Assembly: GCA_034509425.1 (NCBI GenBank)
Contig: JAVTVJ010001243.1
Coordinates: 661,303-725,302, forward strand
From: Eopsaltria australis
Lineage: Eukaryota > Chordata > Aves > Passeriformes > Petroicidae
Direction: 5' to 3'
Length of the DNA: 64,000 nucleotides
Shown here: positions 1 to 14,400 of the stretch, piece by piece
Position numbering within the stretch: position 1 is the first letter of the stretch
How the letters are laid out: every line of letters begins with the position of its first letter
Made by a program: the position numbers and the translations under genes
The notes under the pieces: model-generated
The model's input: only the letters and a program-made list of their open reading frames with translations
Database searches by the model: none
What the model was told of the DNA's origin: nothing

Positions 1-1300
1 GGCTTAGTGACAGGACTGGTTTGGAGTAGCTGGTGAGTATTTACAAACTAGCCTTGGAATTGTTTTTTCAATCAGAAATTATAAACTCATGATGGGAGGA
101 GATGGGAGAAACTACACAAGCTGCACTAGTGGGAGGACAAGCTCAATGATCCTAGTCTTCAAATTCATTTGATTTTTACAAGTGCTCTGCAGTGCTTTAG
201 TGGTAATTGAAGAGATCCAAAGCAATTATCCTCTTTCAGAAATGAGATGCTAATGATGGAGAGCTGAAGTGAGACAAGAGCAAGTGATTAAGCTTATCAC
301 AGTGAAGGACTTCTATATATTTGTTATCATGCGGTGTATGGTATTAGTGCTCACAATATGACCCTCTCTTGTCCTGGTTTTACATTTCTTTTCCAGTATG
401 AAGTGATTTAACCAGGATCTCTCATGCTACTCTTAGGAAAACAATGTAGATATGCAGGGCCTGCTGCCAACATGTGAATGTGATGCAATACTTCGATGAA
501 GCTCAATGATGATACCAGATTTTATAATCCCATCACTGGGACATGTTTGGTTACTGTTTTTGCACTGAAGTAGATAAGAAAGGGGAGAGAGCTCCTTGTG
601 TCTAACCTGGCTTATTTATATAAGATCATTCATACACTACTTTCGTACACATTATCATCTTCTGGGCATCAACAACTGTTTTTGCAGTAATCAGATTTGA
701 AACTCGACTCCAGTGATGTTTGCAGTACTCATTTGAGCTGAGAACTCTGTATATCCTTCCGTGTTAAAAAGTAGTGTTTTTCAAGTAGATTTAATTTTAA
801 ACAGTTGCTGTACTTACGTTGTATATTATTGAACGCCTCTACAATCTGTATTTATATCACCGCACAGATCAGTTCCTCTCAAATGTGACCCAATTTAGCC
901 TTTGCATGCTTTATTTATATAGTTAGTGACTTGCTTTAAGTCCTTTAGAAAAAACAGAGAAAGGAACTGGTCTTTTGATCCACAAAACCTAAAGACTGGT
1001 TTTCTTTTGTGTGCAGTCTTGAAATACAGAGTAATGTTTTTGTGTGTTTTAGAGAGCTGACTGCTGTACTGCAACAGGCAGGAATATCAGTTCTGACCTT
1101 CAGCTCAAACCTATGGCAAACACTGGACATGAAAGTGTAAGCACTGGCAGATTTTGGTTCATCTTAATAGGCAGCCTGGCTGAGTGTCTCTTACAAAGCT
1201 GCAGGGAATAAACACACTGCCTCAGCCTGCTCATTTAACACCTGGCCATCCATGCCAGCCACTGAAATCTTGAAGCTAGGAAGTTATGCTCTGGGGTTTG

Positions 1301-1362
1301 TGGTTTGGTTTGGTTTGGTTTGGTTTGCTTTGCTTTGCTTTGCTTTGCTTTGCTTTGGTTTT
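1301..1362. repeat. Compound pentanucleotide microsatellite (GGTTT)n then (GCTTT)n
   Basis: About five GGTTT units are followed directly by about six GCTTT units, then GGTTTTTT. The two halves differ by a single base in the unit. This suggests one array in which a variant unit spread. It lies about 9.6 kb upstream of the first SYN3 coding exon. Confidence 0.9.
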
Positions 1363-4300
1363 TTAACCAGTTCTGTGCCTCCATAGGGGTGACAAAGAGA
1401 AGCTTTTGTTATCAGGTGGCCAGAAAGTTTCAAACTTTCCGACCACTATGATCTTGAGAGCATAGGCACTCTGCCTGGTCAAGAGCTGGAAATAAACCTA
1501 ACAGTATAAGGCATCTCTCCAGCTGTTACTCAGAGCTCTATGGACTTTGTCTGGGATTCTTCAATTGATCTTGCAGTCTACTCCTTGGCACATCTTTTTG
1601 TTTTGTAAATACATATCCAGAGTAAAAGTGACTTTTGTCTGTAAGCTTCAGTCATGTGGGAGAGCTCTGCTTAGCTCTGAAAAATGCAGATTGCCCCAGA
1701 GAGGAGTAGGAATATTTTGCAATGCTGCTTCTACCATTACCTATATCATTGTATAATCGTACACCTCTCCTGCTTTTCCCCACAGATGGGGAAAAGGAGG
1801 CTCCAGTGTGGCTCTCAGATAACTTCTCTGTGAGGTTTGCAGGACGTTCCCATTTCTGTTCTGCCTGCTGCAATGCTCACGCTCTCTGTAACCAGCAATT
1901 CACACCATTCTGGTGTGTGTACCCAGCAAGAGCTCACATCAGTGTGTGTGACTTGAGTTCCTCTCACAGCGCATCGCTGGAGCTGTCCAGCTGCTACATG
2001 CTCCTCTTTCCTTTCCTTCTCTCCTTTCCTTGACAAAGACCTTCTCAAAGCGCAGACGGAGAACCTGAAATAGCTGTGCAGATTCATCCTTTGGGTTCCC
2101 TGTTACAAAATCATTCTACATGCCACTCTTTTTGGTTCAAGAAAGCTTTTTTGTTTTTCCCCCCTCTCATGGTGGCTTCATACTATCCAGGTCTTGAAAG
2201 GTTTGGTGGTTGGTTTCTTAAATAAGGCTGACCACTTTTGTAACCCTTAAAAGCTTTGTAATTCAGCTATTGATCAGCAGGGGAACCAGAGCTGTTGGAG
2301 CCGCCTGTGCTTGGCTCAGAGGTGAGCTGAGCCTTGCAATATCTCTGCACTCTGCAAAATAGAGCTTGTCTTCCTAATGGGAAACCAAGGCACTGACACT
2401 GAGTGACCTTTCCCCAAAGTGATGGCAGAAGACTCTGTTAAAATCATATTGTGCTTTATTTCCATCTCTGGGCACAGCTCACTAGTCTGATCTCTCAGAT
2501 CTCTCTCTGTCTGGGTCCAGAATCTAATCCAGTTCCCACACTCATGTCTTGTATGTTCTGATGTTTTTTGTCTCAACGTAGTATCCAGTATTTGGAGCCA
2601 GTTATGGAGGGCTCCTACACCATCCAGCATGAGTACAAAGACTGGATAGGCAAGCAGGGAGGAACTGGGACAGAAGACAACTAGATAAAGGCATGTTAGT
2701 GAAATAAGGTAGTGGTATAATTTATCACTAGCTTATAAAAAGCCATTTTCTAATCTTAGCAGTTCACCTCTGGTGATGCAACTGTTTGTCAACACCGTGC
2801 CCCTACAGAGACAATATAAATTCATAAATGGCCTTCAAATTCTTCAAGCATGCTCCAATTCTTGGCTTAGTGTTCGTGTTACTACACGAGATGGGCACAT
2901 AGGGTTAGAAAGCAAACGAGCTACACAAAGGCAAATTATGGGTTTTAATTCCCCAAGTATCTCAAATATACTGTAAGGGGTTCTTTGCCATAGGGGGAAA
3001 ATCTGGGAAACTGGAATATGGTGGTGCCTGGAATGATTCAAGGGGAAGAAATGAGGCAGATGCAAATGGCAGCAAAGCTTAGATGGAATATATTAGTACT
3101 GTAGACCATTTAGAGGACTTTAGATGTTTGAAGGAAGGCTTTTTGACCCCTAGAAACATTGAACATTAGGGAAAGAAATGGAATTTTTGTGGCACTTTAA
3201 AATTAATTAGAAGCATAGATGCAAGAATTATGAAGTTGTGTTTGAAGATATGTTATTTGGAAATATGCAGTAGATTTTTGTCTTACAAACATATCAGAAG
3301 TAATGCAATTTGTGCTTCAAACAGAAAATCCTTCTTATCATTATCAGTTAACTAATAATTATCTATTTGATATATATTACAATATACCAGTTAATTGTTT
3401 CTTCCTGTTTCACAAAAGCCCACAGCACTTTTTTTCCCACAACATATCTAGTTCACTTTATGGTAATGAAATATTTTGTTTATAAGCATTTTGAATAACC
3501 AGTCTATTGTGGCAGAACTGAAATAGAGTAGAAAGAAAGTGGCACAGGGATGAGGAAGTGTTTGTGACCACAATCAAGACATAAGCTCCATTAGCGCTGC
3601 TGCAGTTTCCTCTGAGGCCCTGTGAGCTGTCAGTCCCTGAGGCACCTCTTATCTGGATGAGCCCTAATGCATATTGGCAGGTCCTACATATTAAATACAC
3701 CCTGCTTCTTGATTATATTCAGATCAGCACTCTTCAAAGCAGCACGCCTCTCAGCTGAAGGAAATCCCTGCTCTATTAATGGCGTCTGGTGCCACTTTCA
3801 CTCTTATCACCATGAAATCAGGACTTGCACGGCTGCTGTAGGAAACTTGGAGCATGTCTCATAGCACTCAACATGAACTGCATCAGATCCATGATTGGGG
3901 AGGAAAAACAGGGAATTCTGAGCCCTTCTTGCTTCCTTCTTACAATTTCATTCACATAATATGCAGAGCATTAATCTCTAGAGATTCTCTGGTTTGTACT
4001 GCTGTCTGGTGCTTTCCTTTACTATCACCGTGAGGAGCCACTTTGGCATGTGTGTAACCATCAGCCTTAATGGAAACATTAGTGTCGCTAATGCTCAGGG
4101 TGGGAATGACCACAGCACTCTTGGGAAATAAGAGATGGAGCCAGGATGCAAACTCAACTGACTTTCAGATGGAGATGGCTCTGTGGCATTCAAGGATTAG
4201 ACACACTGCCTGCTCCAGCTGAGCTGGGTCTGGCTTTGCTGATAAGCAATTATTGATGTTGAACAGAGACAGGCCACAAAAGGCCTCCATAAACACATTG

Positions 4301-5029
4301 ACAAGAAGCTATTAGCACTGAGACAACACCGCAGCCATTAGGTGCCAACAGGATTTCCGAAGTGAGACTAAAGTGAGGAAATAATACATTGTTTCCAAGA
4401 AGTAGCACATCCTAATTTGTTCTTCGCAGATATTAGAGCCAGAGAGTATCATCATAATACTCAGATTTATTTTTCACTAGAAAATTTTCACTGTTGTTCA
4501 TGGCTTTAGTCATCTTCCTTTACAATCTACTTGAACGTCTGATGATCTTACAGTGATATTTTGTCACTTCAGATTGTTTTTCCCTATCTTCTTTTCCTCA
4601 CTTGCCACTATGAAATAATAGGCAAGAGACAAAGCAGGCTAACTCATTTGCTGTGCAAATGAGGGTACAGCTCTTGGGAAGTGGTCCCAGCTGCACTTGG
4701 TTTGATATGCACATCCCCACTATCTTCAGGAGATAAGGCAGCCCCCCACTACAAAACTGCTATCTAAAAAGCACTGGCAGCTTTGCGAAAGGAAAATACA
4801 AATAAGATTTTTGAAACCTAGACTGCCAGTTAAATAACCACCCAAGCAAGCAGAGAGGATTTTTAAGGCCTACAGGAATGCAGCAATAAGACAATGGAAT
4901 TGTTGCGGCTTTATATGTTTCAGTGGCTTAGTGAAGCATGTTGAACATCGTGAAGTGATTCACTTCTGACAAGGAGACATCCTGCCATCTCTGACAATCT
5001 CTCTGTTTGTACAGGGAAATTGAATGCAC

Positions 5030-5125
5030 AAGAGGCTAACTTCTTGTACAAATCCACAGCAGGGTAGGTGGAACTAGATTGTCTTTAAGACCCCTTCAAG
5101 CCCAGGCCATTCTTTGATTCTGGTG
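5030..5125 (+). mobile_element. CR1-type LINE 3'-end fragment, degenerate
   Basis: The segment reads like the 3' end of a chicken-repeat-1 element: GTGGAACTAGATTGTCTTTA, then CCCCTTCAAGCCCAGGCCATTC, then TTTGATTCTGGTGA. The CR1 pattern is GGTTGGACTAGATGATCT, CCTTCCAACC and ATTCTATGATTCTGTGA. CR1 copies are non-LTR retroposons, usually severely 5'-truncated. Many mismatches indicate an old insertion. The assignment is from memory of the consensus, not an alignment. Confidence 0.6.
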
Positions 5126-8100
5126 AGCTGCTGGGTAACATGTAGCAGGAGACTTGGGCTCTGGCTTGGATTGTTGTCCTGATAACTGTTCGTGCTCCCC
5201 TGCCCTGGCACCCCCTCCCTCTGCAGGCTCCTGACTTCTTGCAACAGCCTCAAAATACACCATACAGCTCTGCTCGCATCAGTGGAACTTGTACTTCAGT
5301 TTTACCTGCTGGGGAAAATTTAAACCAGTGTCTACATTAGAGCGAAGGAACATTAAAGCTGTGTTCTGCTGCTGATGTCTAGGAAAGATCTCTGCAAACT
5401 GAAAACCAGCATGGAAACTCTGCTTCCCTCTGTTCTTGGGGCTTCCAAACAGTCTTTCCAGCTCTTACACTTTTTGTATGTGTTTCTGATTTACAAAACA
5501 TGGAGTATTTGGTGAGGTATCCTTTTCCTTTTCTTTTTCTAACCCACCTTGTTGTAATCCCCTGATTCATGGAATTTCAGCTGATGCTGAGAAATACCAA
5601 GAAATGTTTAAACATGTGAACCTCTTGAATTGAGGACTGTGATAAATGAAATAAAAATCCAACAAAAATTCTAGTTAATTTCAGAACTAGTTAATCTGGT
5701 AAATTTGTTGTATTGCACTTTCAGTTCTTCCCAAGAAATGGCAAGTTATGCCAAGCTGGGGAATGCTGAAAGCATTCTGGATGAAACACTGAAAGTTTGA
5801 CAATAATAAATAATCTCTTGCTTTCCTCTTTTCAAAATATACTAGAAATGTGGAAAATACGGTTTTAAAAAAATATACTGTATGTGGAAATCCATCCAGC
5901 AGGATTTTGAGTTTCCTAACATAGCTGTCCCTCCACAACATAATGTTGACTCCCACATTATGTCAGTATGCCTGAAGGCAGAAAGGCATCTATGGGAATG
6001 TCTTAAAACTTGAATGTATACTGAAGACAATCTGCAAAATGGATGTGAGGGGTGTACGTCAATGGTTGTTGCCAGATGAGGAGCATCTCCTCACCTTCCC
6101 ACCCACCATGGGGCAGAAGGAAGTGTGCAGTCCCTTACAGTGAGGTTGGGTGATAATCCCTCTGCATTGTTTTTCCATCCTGCTGCCCCCAGCACTGCTC
6201 TGTCAAGAGCAGTAATCAGATGCAGGCTGGCATGGTTGTGTCAGTTCACTACCTGACAGCATGGGATAACAAGCTCAGGGGAAATCTAAGCTTGGGTAAC
6301 AGTGATCAGCCAGCTGAGCTGGGTTCCCTCTGAATGCTACCGCGCATCAGAAAATAACCCGACAAGAGGTTTAAGTGAACATTTTGTTCTTGTTTTCTAA
6401 CACCTGTCAACAGGTTTTTTAAGATAACTTGCATCTCCATGGAGTATATCCTTGAGAGGAAGCAGGTAGGTGCTTGGCTGCTGTCAGTGTGCTGAGTGAG
6501 TAGATTGCATATCCTCCCTTGCTCTTCCAAAAATATCAGCCAGGAAGTTTAACTGCGTGTTACTAAAGGGCTGACAGTACCAGCCTCTTGGCTGTTGTTT
6601 TCAAGGTCAGCTCTAACTGACCTTCCTCTTGCCTCATTTGGTTGCTCACGTTGTTCCCTTTTGATTCCCTGATGGTGTTCACATTGTTGGGATCTCTGTG
6701 TGTTCCTGCATTGTCTTCTGGTTAAGCTGATTCCCGCTTACTTCCTCCCATTCTGCTTGTGCCTTCTCCTCCTCCTGCTGCTCTCCTTGTCTCTCTTGTC
6801 TGCTTTCTTTCTTCAGAACTCACTCATTCTTCTGTACCTTCATTATTATTCCTCATCCTGAAGTATAGATCAGATCCCCTGGAGCCTGCAGCTCCATGGC
6901 CCAGATGCTGTTTTCCCAGCTGCTCTCGGGAGCAGCTGTTCCACTCAGCAGCAGATGACTCCTGCTTGGTGAGAAGCAGCTGCTTGTCTTGCAACTTGAG
7001 GAACTCCACAGGAGCTGTTGCCTTGTCTGGAAGCAGTCCATGGGCTGTATTTCCAGCTGTGGAGGGAGCTCCCTTCCTGCAGGCAAGTTTGTGCCTGGCA
7101 CAGCATTAAGTAGGTGATGTGTCTCCATGTGAGCCATAGGAAGACTGGTGTACACATGGAACGTACAACTTGATGGTGTAGAGCCAGCAGCTCTCCTGCC
7201 TGTGGCTCTGGAGTGACAAAAAACCACTCAGCAGATCTGTCTTGCTTGCGATGGAGGTGTAGGTTCCTGCATCTGTTAAAACTGCAGCCCTGCTCACTTG
7301 CCAGGGTGAGATCTGTACGTTCACTGGGTGGATGCTGTGCTGCATGAGAGCTACAGAGCCAGATTTGGCCTGACAGGCTGAGCCCTCAGGAAGTCCACAG
7401 AGAGTTTCAAGCAGTAGGAAGATGAGGTCCTAACCTACTCAGCCTGTGCCTGTATGAAAATGCCTACTTCTAAAAGTTAAATAACAGTAGGTGTGAGTGA
7501 TGCAGAAGCAGACTATGAGGTTTTCCAGTAATCAAAGCAGTGTGAACTGCTGGCAGAAAGCCTCCTGGCAGTGTGCACTGCTCCCATTGCAGAGAAGATC
7601 TCCTCTGTCGTGCCACTAATGGCAATTGACAAATCAATACACCAAAGCCACCAATAACTTCATTTAAAAGAGAAAAAATATATAAAATCTATTTTAATTA
7701 CATTAGCCAGATCATTGGAAAAATGTCTATAATGAGAGGAGAATAGTCTGTGCCATCACTCTGAAATGCCCAAAGCTGAGGTTCCTGACAGGAACCCTGG
7801 AGTGGAGTCAGGTGTTACTCTGTGCTGCAGCAGTGTTGCTCTGTGTGATTTTAACCTCCGTGTGCTTTGCCAGAGGGAGATTTCACTGTGACTTCAGTGC
7901 TTGGGTTTCCTCTCCTTCCTTCCCAAGCCAAAGGCATGTAGCCCAGTCTTAGCAGATAGCAGAGGCTGTGCCAACCAGCAGAGGGAAAGGCCAGACGAAG
8001 TGCAACATCCCAAACTCTAGACAAGAGAATTTTGCCTGCTTCCAGCATCTCCTGGGCAACATCTCCCACTACAAAACCCCTGGTTGAAAAAAATGACAGG

Positions 8101-10918
8101 TCACTGCAAATCTTGTTGTTTAAAAGGGTCTAGGAGGAGAGTGGTCATGACCTTACACTAAGTAGGATAAATTGTTTAGTGCAAGCACTGGGCACAATTT
8201 GGGAAGCCCACTTGCCTTCCGTGCATGCCATAGAATCCTCTGGTCCCACCCAGCCTTGGGACACCGTAGGTCATGAGCTTCCATGCAGTTCTCCCCACAC
8301 TGCAGGGCACAGCAGAGACATTTGCCCATTTATTTACTGGCTGGTGCTTTGCAAGTTACCCATGTTCATCTGAGAGTGCAAATCTCTCAGGGAAGGAAAC
8401 AGCTATGCAAACACCTGGCAGTGGGGAAGAAGCACCTTCACAAAAATGCAGGTCTTTATGGACCCTGTCCCAAGGATTCTGGCTTGTGACAAGAGCCTTG
8501 TCCAGCATATATGGCTGGGGACAGGTTCCCTCCCGTGGCTGACAGCTGCCACAGCAAGAACCAGCAGCTCTGTGATGTTGTGCAAGTTGTGCAAAGAGCA
8601 GGTATCTTGTGCTACAGATGCTTTTCCCAAGGCCAGTGTTATTCCCCATGTCTTGCTGGTTAACACCAAGGCCCGAGAAAAGAGTGTGCCTAATCGCTGT
8701 ACGCAGTAATGGGATACTCATTTGGATCCCTTCTGACAGCAGACAAATCTCTGGGATGCTCCTCCTTAACCAGGACTGCACCTACTCTTGAGTGGACTGT
8801 CACTCAAGGGAGGGGATTTTTCTTCTTTATGTTATGCAAGGAGAAAACACAGGTTCCTGAACAGGGAACAGCACAGCACATTTTTACCCAGACTGTAGTA
8901 TATAAATCCCCCAAAGCCTTTGTGGGCTGCACCGCCCAGGTCATCCTGGACAGGTGACAGTGGATGGCTCTGTGCTGGCACTCACCATTCCTGCAGTAGG
9001 ACAAGTGCTGTGTGGGTTTATATATGAGGTGAGTAGCTAGATCATAATTCATGGGTGCTCTCCATTACCTGCTTTTTGGAACAATTGCTGCAGAACCAGT
9101 CAGTGCTGCTAAAGTGCTCCCTGGAGTGTGTCTGTTGATGCTGTGCAGTCTTCAGGTGTGCCAGGACCAGGCGGGAAGTCAGCACAATACCCCGAGATAC
9201 ATTATCGACTGCAAATGTGGCAGGAAGTCATTAAAGACTTCCCAAGCCATTCCCTGGGAAAAGACCTCCTCCAGGCTCCAGCAAAGTCATAGGACTTGCA
9301 CTGCCAGGGCTTAGAAATCAAAAGAAAAATTACTGTAATAAGCCAATGTCAGCAACTGCAGCAGGGAGCCCTCTGCTCCAGATGGACTTTATGCCTGTGG
9401 AGTCAGGGTGGTGGTAGATTAGGAGATTTGGGGACACGTGCCAAGGGGCTCTTTGTAGCTTGCTTACTTCCAGGTAGGCTCATCTGAGCCTCCCTAAGGG
9501 TTTGGGAGCTATGAGAGTTATGGACAAGGATAGGTCTGACTCCTTTGTCTGTAAAGCTTTGTAAATCCCTGTAGGTGAAAATAAGTGTGAGGTTATTTTA
9601 AGAAAGCTGTTTGGTTGCTCCATGAGCTGTCACCCACAGCTCCAGGAGGGAGATTCACAATGAGTTCTCTTGGACAACTGGGAAAACATAATCTTCTGCC
9701 ATCAGGAGGCAATCAGAGTTTGGGACAAAAGGGTGAGCAGTAAGGGAGACCAAACCAGGTGAAGGCAAGCAGCTCCAGTATTTGTAAGGGATCATTCAAA
9801 GAGACTTGAAGGTGGTTAGGTTTAATTTAAACAAAGGTACCAAGAATGCATGTGACTCATCTCACTTGATGTATGGGATAACTCTCATTTTTGTTGCTGC
9901 AAATATGTATGTCTTGGAAAACGTACATATTTTACCAGTGCTAATTTTCTTTGGTTTTTCCCCTAAATCTCAACAACCAAGACTCAAAGGCTTTCTTAGC
10001 AGATAAAAATTTCTTGGGGAATTACTGTGGAAGTCTTTTCTGGGATGTGCCTAGAGGTGAAAATTTTTTTAAACTGTGAGATTATTTAACTTCTGAAATA
10101 CTTAGTAATCTGAGTAAAAACAAAGTCACCATACCATGGTCAAGGGAGAAGAGTCAAATACTTATATTTCACAGTGTTCATTTTCTCACATGAAGAGATG
10201 AGTGGAATAAATTCTCATTAAAACAAAACAAACAGAAAACCAAATAAACCAAAAACAGCAACAAGAGAGGAAAAAGCTACATGAAGATTAGACAGCCAAG
10301 TTTCTAGCTTTGAGTACCTGCAAAGTTCCTACAAGTGAATTTCTAAAATCAGATAGCTTGCTAGTATCTACCATCCAACCACCAGCATGCACCTGGCTTC
10401 TGAGTCTGAGTGCAAAGAGGAGGAGGGACAGAAAAGAGTAACTTCTGTCACTGAATTTGAACAAAATGTGTATGGGAATTTTTCTGCTATTTGTTGTTTA
10501 CATGCTATTTGAATTTTGAACATCTGTTCCTTACATTCAGAGCCTTGCTCAAAAGCCTACCAAAGATGATACAATTTTATATCCATTTGGATCACTTGCT
10601 GGTTATTCTGTAATTTTTAACACACACAGGAAAAGAAGTCTCTTTTTTTTTAAATTAACATTTATCAGAGTCATTTTTTCATTCTCCACAGTGATAGAAT
10701 TGTTAGCCCCTAAGCTAGTGCAAGCTGTATTGACTAGAATTGTGACATGTATTTTGTCCTACCTGTTTGACTGTAGCACTGTGGAATACTGCATAGCAAC
10801 CTGCAGTCCTTTCTTCTCTTGTTGATTAAGGTACCTGTCTAAGAGACCAAGAGGGGTTTTCTTATCTCAGTCTCACAGTATGTATCTCACATTTATGTCT
10901 TTGATTCTCTTCCCACAG

Positions 10919-11418
10919 GAGAGAAAGAAAATATAGCTGAAAAAATTAGGCATATTTCTCCACCAGGATTTCAAGGGGCAAATCCTGCCTGCTTGGACTG
11001 TGAGGAGGTACCCACAAGGACACAGAGACATCTCCCAGGACTGGTGACAGCACTGTTGAGTCTTGCTCTTGCTGAGGAAGTTTCCACACAACGCTGCAGC
11101 AATGAATTTCCTCCGGCGGCGTCTCTCAGACAGTAGTTTTGTGGCAAACTTGCCCAATGGTTACATGATGGACTTGCAGCGCCCCGACAGCTCCACGAGC
11201 TCCCCAGTTTCTCCTGCCACGGAGAGAAAGCACCTGCAGCCACCCCAGCCCTCGCACTCTTCCTCTACAGGTAGCAGCATCTTCAGCTCCATCTCCAGTG
11301 CCATGAAGCAAACCACACAGGCAGCTGCGGGGCTGATCGAGCACTCGGCCAGCCCTGCGCCCCCAGTGGCACAGAAACCCAAAATCCTCCTGGTGATCGA
11401 TGATGCGCACACCGACTG
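10919..11418 (+). CDS. SYN3: SYN3 first coding exon (5' UTR 10919-11101, CDS 11102-11418)
   Basis: The ATG at 11102 starts [20 protein letters not shown], the synapsin domain A signature. An in-frame TGA at 11057-11059, with no ATG between it and 11102, fixes the start. The context has G at -3. The exon codes 105 complete residues plus the first two bases of the Trp codon of HTDW and ends at a consensus donor (G then GTAAGT, 11419). A pyrimidine-containing acceptor, TTCTCTTCCCACAG, ending at 10918 suggests that the exon begins at 10919 and carries about 183 nt of 5' UTR. That would put at least one untranslated exon upstream. This 5' boundary is inferred; CAG sites at about 10870 and 10878 are alternatives. 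Residues 5-9 (RRRLS) match the basophilic kinase site (PKA/CaMKI site 1) known in synapsins. Confidence 0.92.
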
Positions 11419-14400
11419 GTAAGTCATCCCTGATCCCCCACTGGATTCAGCTCCACATGCTCAGGGATCTGGGAATCAAGGGTAATCTGCAGGGGCTGCA
11501 CAGATGCTTTCACATTGGGGTCACCAGCTCTGGCCCAGGTTGGTGTCTGTCAGACAACTCGTGTGAAAAGCAGAGTGGGATTTTTCACAACTTTCTTGGT
11601 AAAAAGTGTTTATTTGGTATTCATTGACCAACTCCTTCATAACCTTAATGTACAAGCACACATACGGCGTTCTTGGCTCAGCAGGCTTAGCCAAGCTGTC
11701 ATATCTTGCAAGGATCCTAAGAGATCACAGCTGAAGGTGTGTTAATGATGTGGTTCAGGACCTTAATCCACTGTGCTGACTCTAAAAATCTACAGTGACT
11801 CAACTTCTCCAGCTCTCCATCACTCTGTATACAAATTTACATAAAAATTATGAAAAGGTAACCAAACTTCCTACCACCTGTCAAGGGCCCTTCACCTGCT
11901 GTGCACAGCAACAACTATTGGCAAAAGAATATCAGGCTCAGTTAAGCCTCAAATTTGTCTGGTTCATGCAGTTCTCTTTACAAGCAAAAGTTTGGAAGTT
12001 TTTTTCCTATGCTATTGGGTAGCACTGTACACTTCCCAAAGTGTTCCCAATTGAAGTCTTCTGAAATGTTAGAGAAATTACTCACTCCTTTTTGTATGCT
12101 CCTTTTCAAAGTCAGCTGGTTTAGAAAGCTTTAGGCAACCTGTCTGAGAGTCTCATCTAGGGGAAAAGGTCTGAGAATGTGTTGAGAAGATGCTCTTGTT
12201 TCATCTGCCAGCTTGTCACAAAAGAAGGAAAGAGTAGCCATAGGTAAGGGGGTAGTATAAAAGACTTCAAAACGGAAGAAGTTGGGTTACTGGATCTTGG
12301 CCAAGGGAGATTATTTTCTTTTTCTTTTCATCCCACACCACTCTGCAGTACAGTTTTCACCTTTGGTCTTCTCTGTTTAATTAGAAGAGTGGGGTCATGG
12401 TGAGATCTACCTTTTTAGGTGTAGCCTCACAAATCAAAATGCTCAGCTCTTACCTAGGAAGAGATCATGACTGAGTACAACTAGGTCAGGCATCTTCAAC
12501 CAACTTGACGTAAAAGAGGGAAAACAGTGGGATTTTCCTCAAAGGAAGAACAACTTCTTAACTGAGTGGGAAACCACCTGATAAGGTTGTCACCATGAAC
12601 GTTTCCCTGGCCTAGTGTCTTTCATCATAGTAACAACCCCTCAACACCAGCTCGTTCAGTCGGCAGCACCAGTTAGACTCCACCAGACTTGATCTCTCTT
12701 TCCTGGGTGCACCACGAGCCTCCCGCAGGCTCACTAACCTCTGTCTCTTTGAAGTGTTTTTGCAGTTCCTTAGAGGTGCTGCCAGGTGGCAGTCCCTTAA
12801 CACAGGATCCTCCGTCTGGGAATGGGAGTGCCTTTGATGCACAGCTCCAGCATCTGGGGCTTAGCAAGCACTCTGTAGTCCAAACACTGCAATCAGAGAG
12901 GAAAGCCCCAGCTCAAAGGCCAGTTGAGTTTTTCCTTTAGATTAATGGTGCTGAAGGTAGTCAGGGCAGGGGAAAGGACAAGGAGGGGTTGGACGCTGCT
13001 GCAGTGTTTTCATGTTTTAAAATACACACACTTCATTTGAATCCCTGCCTTTATATCTCCCAGCTGCTGTTCTGTCATGCAGACTTTGTGGTCTGTGAGC
13101 TGAGTTTGCTGAGGGAGCAGCAGCTGGGATAAATAAAGAGGGAGTATGGCTACCCATGCTGCCCTTACTCCTCCACTCCTGTAAGCTGTCCGCACATCCC
13201 GCTGTCTTGGCTATCCCTCTGCTGTCTGTAACTTAACAGTTTCTAGGAATGATGGGATACCCCTTCCATTCATCCCAGTTGTCTGACTCAAACCACAGGT
13301 CTGCAGGTATCAAATGCTGCTTGCAAAGGCTCCCTGCCTTTACTTTCTCTAAGGCTGTGAGGACACTGAACAAAATTAGTGTATGAATTCATGATCATAC
13401 CCTGACGTATGCATGACACAAAAAACAAGGAAAGAACATTACTATCCCTCACCTGCCATGGCTCTTTGTAGCACGGACAGAAATACATGCCTGGAAACCT
13501 CCCCAGTTTAAAGGCTGGTCCTTTCTGAGAGAGCATACCAATGGAACAACTCCAGCTGGCCACGAGTGCTTCTTCCTGGTTGATTTTTGTGTCTCCAGGA
13601 AACTCAGTGAGCCCTTGAGAGCAGCACCGAAGAGCAGTGGCTCCATGGATGTTTATTTTTGGTAAGGTACTTCTGAGCAATGCCAGTCACTTTCCTGGTC
13701 TCAGCCAGGGTGTTATGTGAGTTCAGGCTGAGCAGCCTCAGGAATCAGTGTCTGTCTTGTGAGAGCCCAGCTGACGAAGCTGGTTTCCCAGGGATTCTGG
13801 CTATCCACTCTGCATCATGTAGGGAAACAGCCCCAGATTTCGGAAGGCGAGCAACAGCATATTGTTACTTCTGTGCTGGTGATTCTAGGTTTGGAAGAAG
13901 CATTGTGTTCATGTGTTTCACCTCTGCCTGGTCTGGTCTTTCTACTTGTGAAACCTTTGTATTAGGTTTTCAAGAAACTCTTTCCTTCTCCTTTTGAAAT
14001 AGTTTACTAAAAATGTCCCCAAGAAATATCTACTGAAGTGCTGCCCTGATATTAAGGGTGGAGGGCTTCCAGAGTGCCTCCTCCCCCAGAGCAAATTACA
14101 CAGGGTTTACAACAAGGACCAGCTTGTTCATGGACAGGAAGAATGAGAGACAGTGGAATCTGCCATTTGATTTCTCTTCTCTAAATGAAAACACTTTCTC
14201 AGAATTGGAGACTGTAGAAATACTGTCAAGCCAGACATTAATTTATCATCCCTGTTTGTATTACAGCAAAGGGTTGCAATTGTGGAGTAGGATGAGGTGT
14301 TGCACAAGTGTTTGACGAAATGCTTCAAAAACCCAAATAGGCAAGTGCACGTTGAATGCACTTTTAAGTGACAAATGGCAATCCCTTCTATTTTTGAGGA

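Larger units (their letters stand above)
1..10918. other. SYN3 upstream region or 5' intron, no exon recognised
   Basis: No open frame here resembles a known protein, and none is flanked by convincing paired splice sites. There is no CpG island, so a housekeeping-type promoter is unlikely. Because a splice acceptor precedes the first coding exon, at least the 3' part is probably intron downstream of an untranslated SYN3 exon. Contents noted are the pentanucleotide repeat at 1301-1362 and a CR1 tail at 5030-5125. Confidence 0.7.

Noticed and set aside
8356..8781. Cluster of overlapping open frames on both strands around 8.2-9.5 kb
   Set aside because: The cluster simply reflects a locally higher GC content with fewer stop codons; none resembles a known protein.
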